Under the pieces are notes generated by a model. The model ran no database searches and was not told the DNA's origin. It saw only the letters and a program-made list of their open reading frames with translations. This document shows positions 62,345-64,000 of a stretch of 64,000 bases of DNA, in pieces. Positions within the stretch are counted from its first letter, which is position 1, and every line of letters begins with the position of its first letter. This stretch comes from Pseudomonadota bacterium (lineage in GTDB: Bacteria; Pseudomonadota; Alphaproteobacteria; Rhodospirillales; Magnetospirillaceae): the NCBI GenBank assembly GCA_021782815.1, contig JAJXUO010000004.1, forward strand, positions 34,746 through 98,745. Direction: 5' to 3'. The translations under genes were made by a program, and so were the position numbers.

Positions 62345-63874
62345 TTGAGCATCGCCCGCATTCACACCGTGGCCTTTTCCGGCGTCGAGGTTCTGGCCAT
62401 CGATGTGCAGGCCCAGGTGGCCGCCGGACTGCCGGCCTTCACCATCGTCGGCCTGCCCGACAAGGCGGTGGGGGAAAGCCGCGAGCGGGTGCGCGCCGCC
62501 CTGAACGCCCTGGGCCTGGCGCTGCCGCCCAAACGCATCACCCTCAATCTGGCCCCCGCCGACCTGTTGAAGGAAGGCAGCCATTTCGATCTGCCCATCG
62601 CCTGCGCCCTTCTGGTGGCCATGAACATCCTGCCCGCCGAGGATCTGGACCGCTATTGCGTGCTGGGCGAGCTGGGCCTGGATGGCCGCCTGGCCCCGGT
62701 GGCCGGCGTGCTGCCCGCCGCCGTGGCCGCCGCCGGCCGCGACCTCGGCCTGATTTGTCCGGCTCCGCAGGGCGGCGAGGCCGCCTGGTCGGCCACCGAA
62801 ATTCTGGCGCCGCCCGATCTTCTGGCCCTGATCAACCATTTCAAGGGTAGCCAGATCCTCACCCCGCCCACCCCGGCCCTCACCGAGGAAGGCGGCGGTT
62901 CTCTGGATCTGAAGGACGTCAAGGGCCAGGAAACCGCCAAACGCGCCCTGGAAGTGGCGGCGGCGGGCGGCCACAATCTCTTGATGATGGGCCCGCCCGG
63001 ATCGGGCAAATCCATGCTGGCGGCCCGCCTGCCCGGCCTGCTGCCGCCGCTGTCGCCGGCCGAGGCCCTGGAAATCAGCATGATCCATTCGGTGGCCGGA
63101 CAGTTGAGCGAAGGCCGCCTGCTGCGCCACCGCCCTTTCCGCGATCCGCATCATTCCGCTTCCGTACCGGCCCTGGTGGGCGGCGGCAATCGCACCCGCC
63201 CCGGCGAGATTTCCCTGGCCCATCACGGCGTCTTGTTCCTGGACGAGCTGCCGGAGTTTCAGCGCGCCGCCCTGGAGGCCCTGCGCCAGCCGCTGGAAAG
63301 CGGCCGCACCACCATCGCCCGCGCCAACAGCCATGTCTCCTATCCGGCCCGCTTCCAGCTGGTGGCGGCGATGAACCCCTGCAAATGCGGCTATCTGTCC
63401 GATCCCGGCCTGGCCTGCAATAAGGCGCCCCGCTGCGGCGCCGACTATCAGGCCCGCATTTCCGGCCCGCTTTACGATCGCATCGATCTGCATATCGAGG
63501 TGCCCGCCGTGTCCCCCGCCGATCTGTCGCTGCCGCCGCCGGCCGAGGGCTCGGCCGAGGTGGCGGCCCGCGTCGCCGCCGCCCGCGCCTTACAAAGCGA
63601 ACGCTATGCCGCCTTGCAGACGCCCGGGCGTCCCTTGCGCTGCAATGCCGACGTCGATGGCGAGCTGCTGGAACAGGTGGCCGCTCCCAGCCCCGAAGGC
63701 CGCGCCCTGCTCACCCAGGCGGCGGAACGGCTGCGGCTGTCGGCGCGCGGTTATCACCGAGTGCTGAAGGTGGCCCGCACCCTGGCCGACCTGGCCGGCG
63801 GCGGCCCGGTGGGACGCCTGGAAATCGCCGAGGCCCTGAGCTACCGCCGCCAGATGCCGGGCCGCCCCTTCTGA
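62345..63874 (+). CDS. comM: YifB/ComM-family Mg-chelatase-like AAA+ ATPase
   Basis: A 509-residue protein with the N-terminal ChlI-like domain (IVGLPDKAVGESRERVRAAL). The AAA+ core (Walker A GPPGSGKSML near 216-225, Walker B VLFLDELPEF) comes next, followed by a zinc-finger-like CKCGYLSD/CGADY Cys cluster. The C-terminal ChlI_C segment (RLSARGYHRVLKVARTLADL) ends it. ComM is a branch-migration helicase that helps integrate DNA during transformation. The start is a TTG at 62345. A MITE-like repeat begins 2 bp after the stop. Confidence 0.93.
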   Translation: MSIARIHTVAFSGVEVLAIDVQAQVAAGLPAFTIVGLPDKAVGESRERVRAALNALGLALPPKRITLNLAPADLLKEGSHFDLPIACALLVAMNILPAEDLDRYCVLGELGLDGRLAPVAGVLPAAVAAAGRDLGLICPAPQGGEAAWSATEILAPPDLLALINHFKGSQILTPPTPALTEEGGGSLDLKDVKGQETAKRALEVAAAGGHNLLMMGPPGSGKSMLAARLPGLLPPLSPAEALEISMIHSVAGQLSEGRLLRHRPFRDPHHSASVPALVGGGNRTRPGEISLAHHGVLFLDELPEFQRAALEALRQPLESGRTTIARANSHVSYPARFQLVAAMNPCKCGYLSDPGLACNKAPRCGADYQARISGPLYDRIDLHIEVPAVSPADLSLPPPAEGSAEVAARVAAARALQSERYAALQTPGRPLRCNADVDGELLEQVAAPSPEGRALLTQAAERLRLSARGYHRVLKVARTLADLAGGGPVGRLEIAEALSYRRQMPGRPF

Positions 63875-63875
63875 T

Positions 63876-64000
63876 ACCAAATTGCAGTGATCGGAACCGA
63901 TCACTGCACCCTCATACGCCGGGCGGGTTTCTCCGAAACCCTTGGCTTCGCGCCATCAGGCGCGCGTCGCCTTGCTCCTAACCGGCGTCGCGATGAGTCA
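63876..64000. repeat. MITE-like palindromic element, copy B (runs off the window)
   Basis: The sequence starts ACCAAATTGCAGTGATCGG and matches copy A (33923-34021) up to CCCTCAT. It then has about 43 extra bases containing GGGTTTCTCCGAAACCC, and again matches copy A from GCGCGCGTCGCC to GCGATGAGTCA at the window end. The left hairpin is perfect here (GCAGTGATCGG-AA-CCGATCACTGC). Confidence 0.75.

Overview
The window is about 64 kb of GC-rich, gene-dense chromosome. Gene order and protein families point to an alphaproteobacterium of the Rhodospirillales, most likely a Magnetospirillum-like spirillum. That assignment is inference: it rests on the rpmI-rplT-pheS-pheT and ihfB-lapA-pyrF-trpF layouts, DUF1150 beside Hsp20, an alphaproteobacterial family 4-like UDG, CcoG, and many PAS histidine kinases. 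No 16S gene or magnetosome gene is present.

Layout. 1-2.5 kb (minus): trpF (cut by the window edge), pyrF, lapA and ihfB, then DUF1150 with a small heat-shock protein. 2.7-5.5 kb (plus): a 2OG-Fe(II) oxygenase and a PAS histidine kinase. 5.6-9.5 kb (minus): ccoG, with an FNR/FixK-type box upstream, and a SulP-STAS-cNMP-binding fusion. 9.6-12.9 kb (plus): three orphan solute-binding proteins and a DUF6429 protein. 13-24.4 kb: tRNA-Arg, two large sensor kinases, a TauE/SafE permease, a lipoprotein, nth, two divergent FliL-like secreted proteins, a lytic transglycosylase and a uracil-DNA glycosylase. 24.6-29.1 kb (plus): ETF-QO, a TPR lipoprotein, ispE and tRNA-Gln.

29.07-32.71 kb is a small genomic island inserted at the 3' end of tRNA-Gln. 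It carries a ribbon-helix-helix protein, a single-chain restriction-methylation-specificity protein, a 5' stub of the lost integrase, and a 45-bp displaced tRNA end (attR). Heptamer repeats cluster at both island ends.

32.7-48.1 kb holds an AraC/GyrI regulator and a polysaccharide set (WecA/MraY-like transferase, heparinase-like protein, UDP-glucuronate decarboxylase). It continues with an MFS exporter, a YgjP-like metalloprotease, YqgE, a DsbD-type reductase, an agmatinase-family enzyme, a prolyl iminopeptidase, a nuclease-like protein, a hydrolase and two LPS-type glycosyltransferases. 48.1-55.5 kb is the translation block thrS, infC (apparently starting at AUA), rpmI, rplT, pheS and pheT.

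55.6-64 kb contains another family-9 glycosyltransferase, a PAS kinase, and a quorum-sensing locus: a luxI-type synthase followed within 17 bp by a cytochrome P450 and a small unknown gene, all divergent from a luxR-type receptor gene. A comM-like ATPase gene closes the window. The luxI-P450 pairing is the best candidate here for an undescribed system. Two families of dispersed non-coding repeats lie between genes: one ending in a 12-13 bp hairpin, the other MITE-like with terminal inverted repeats.
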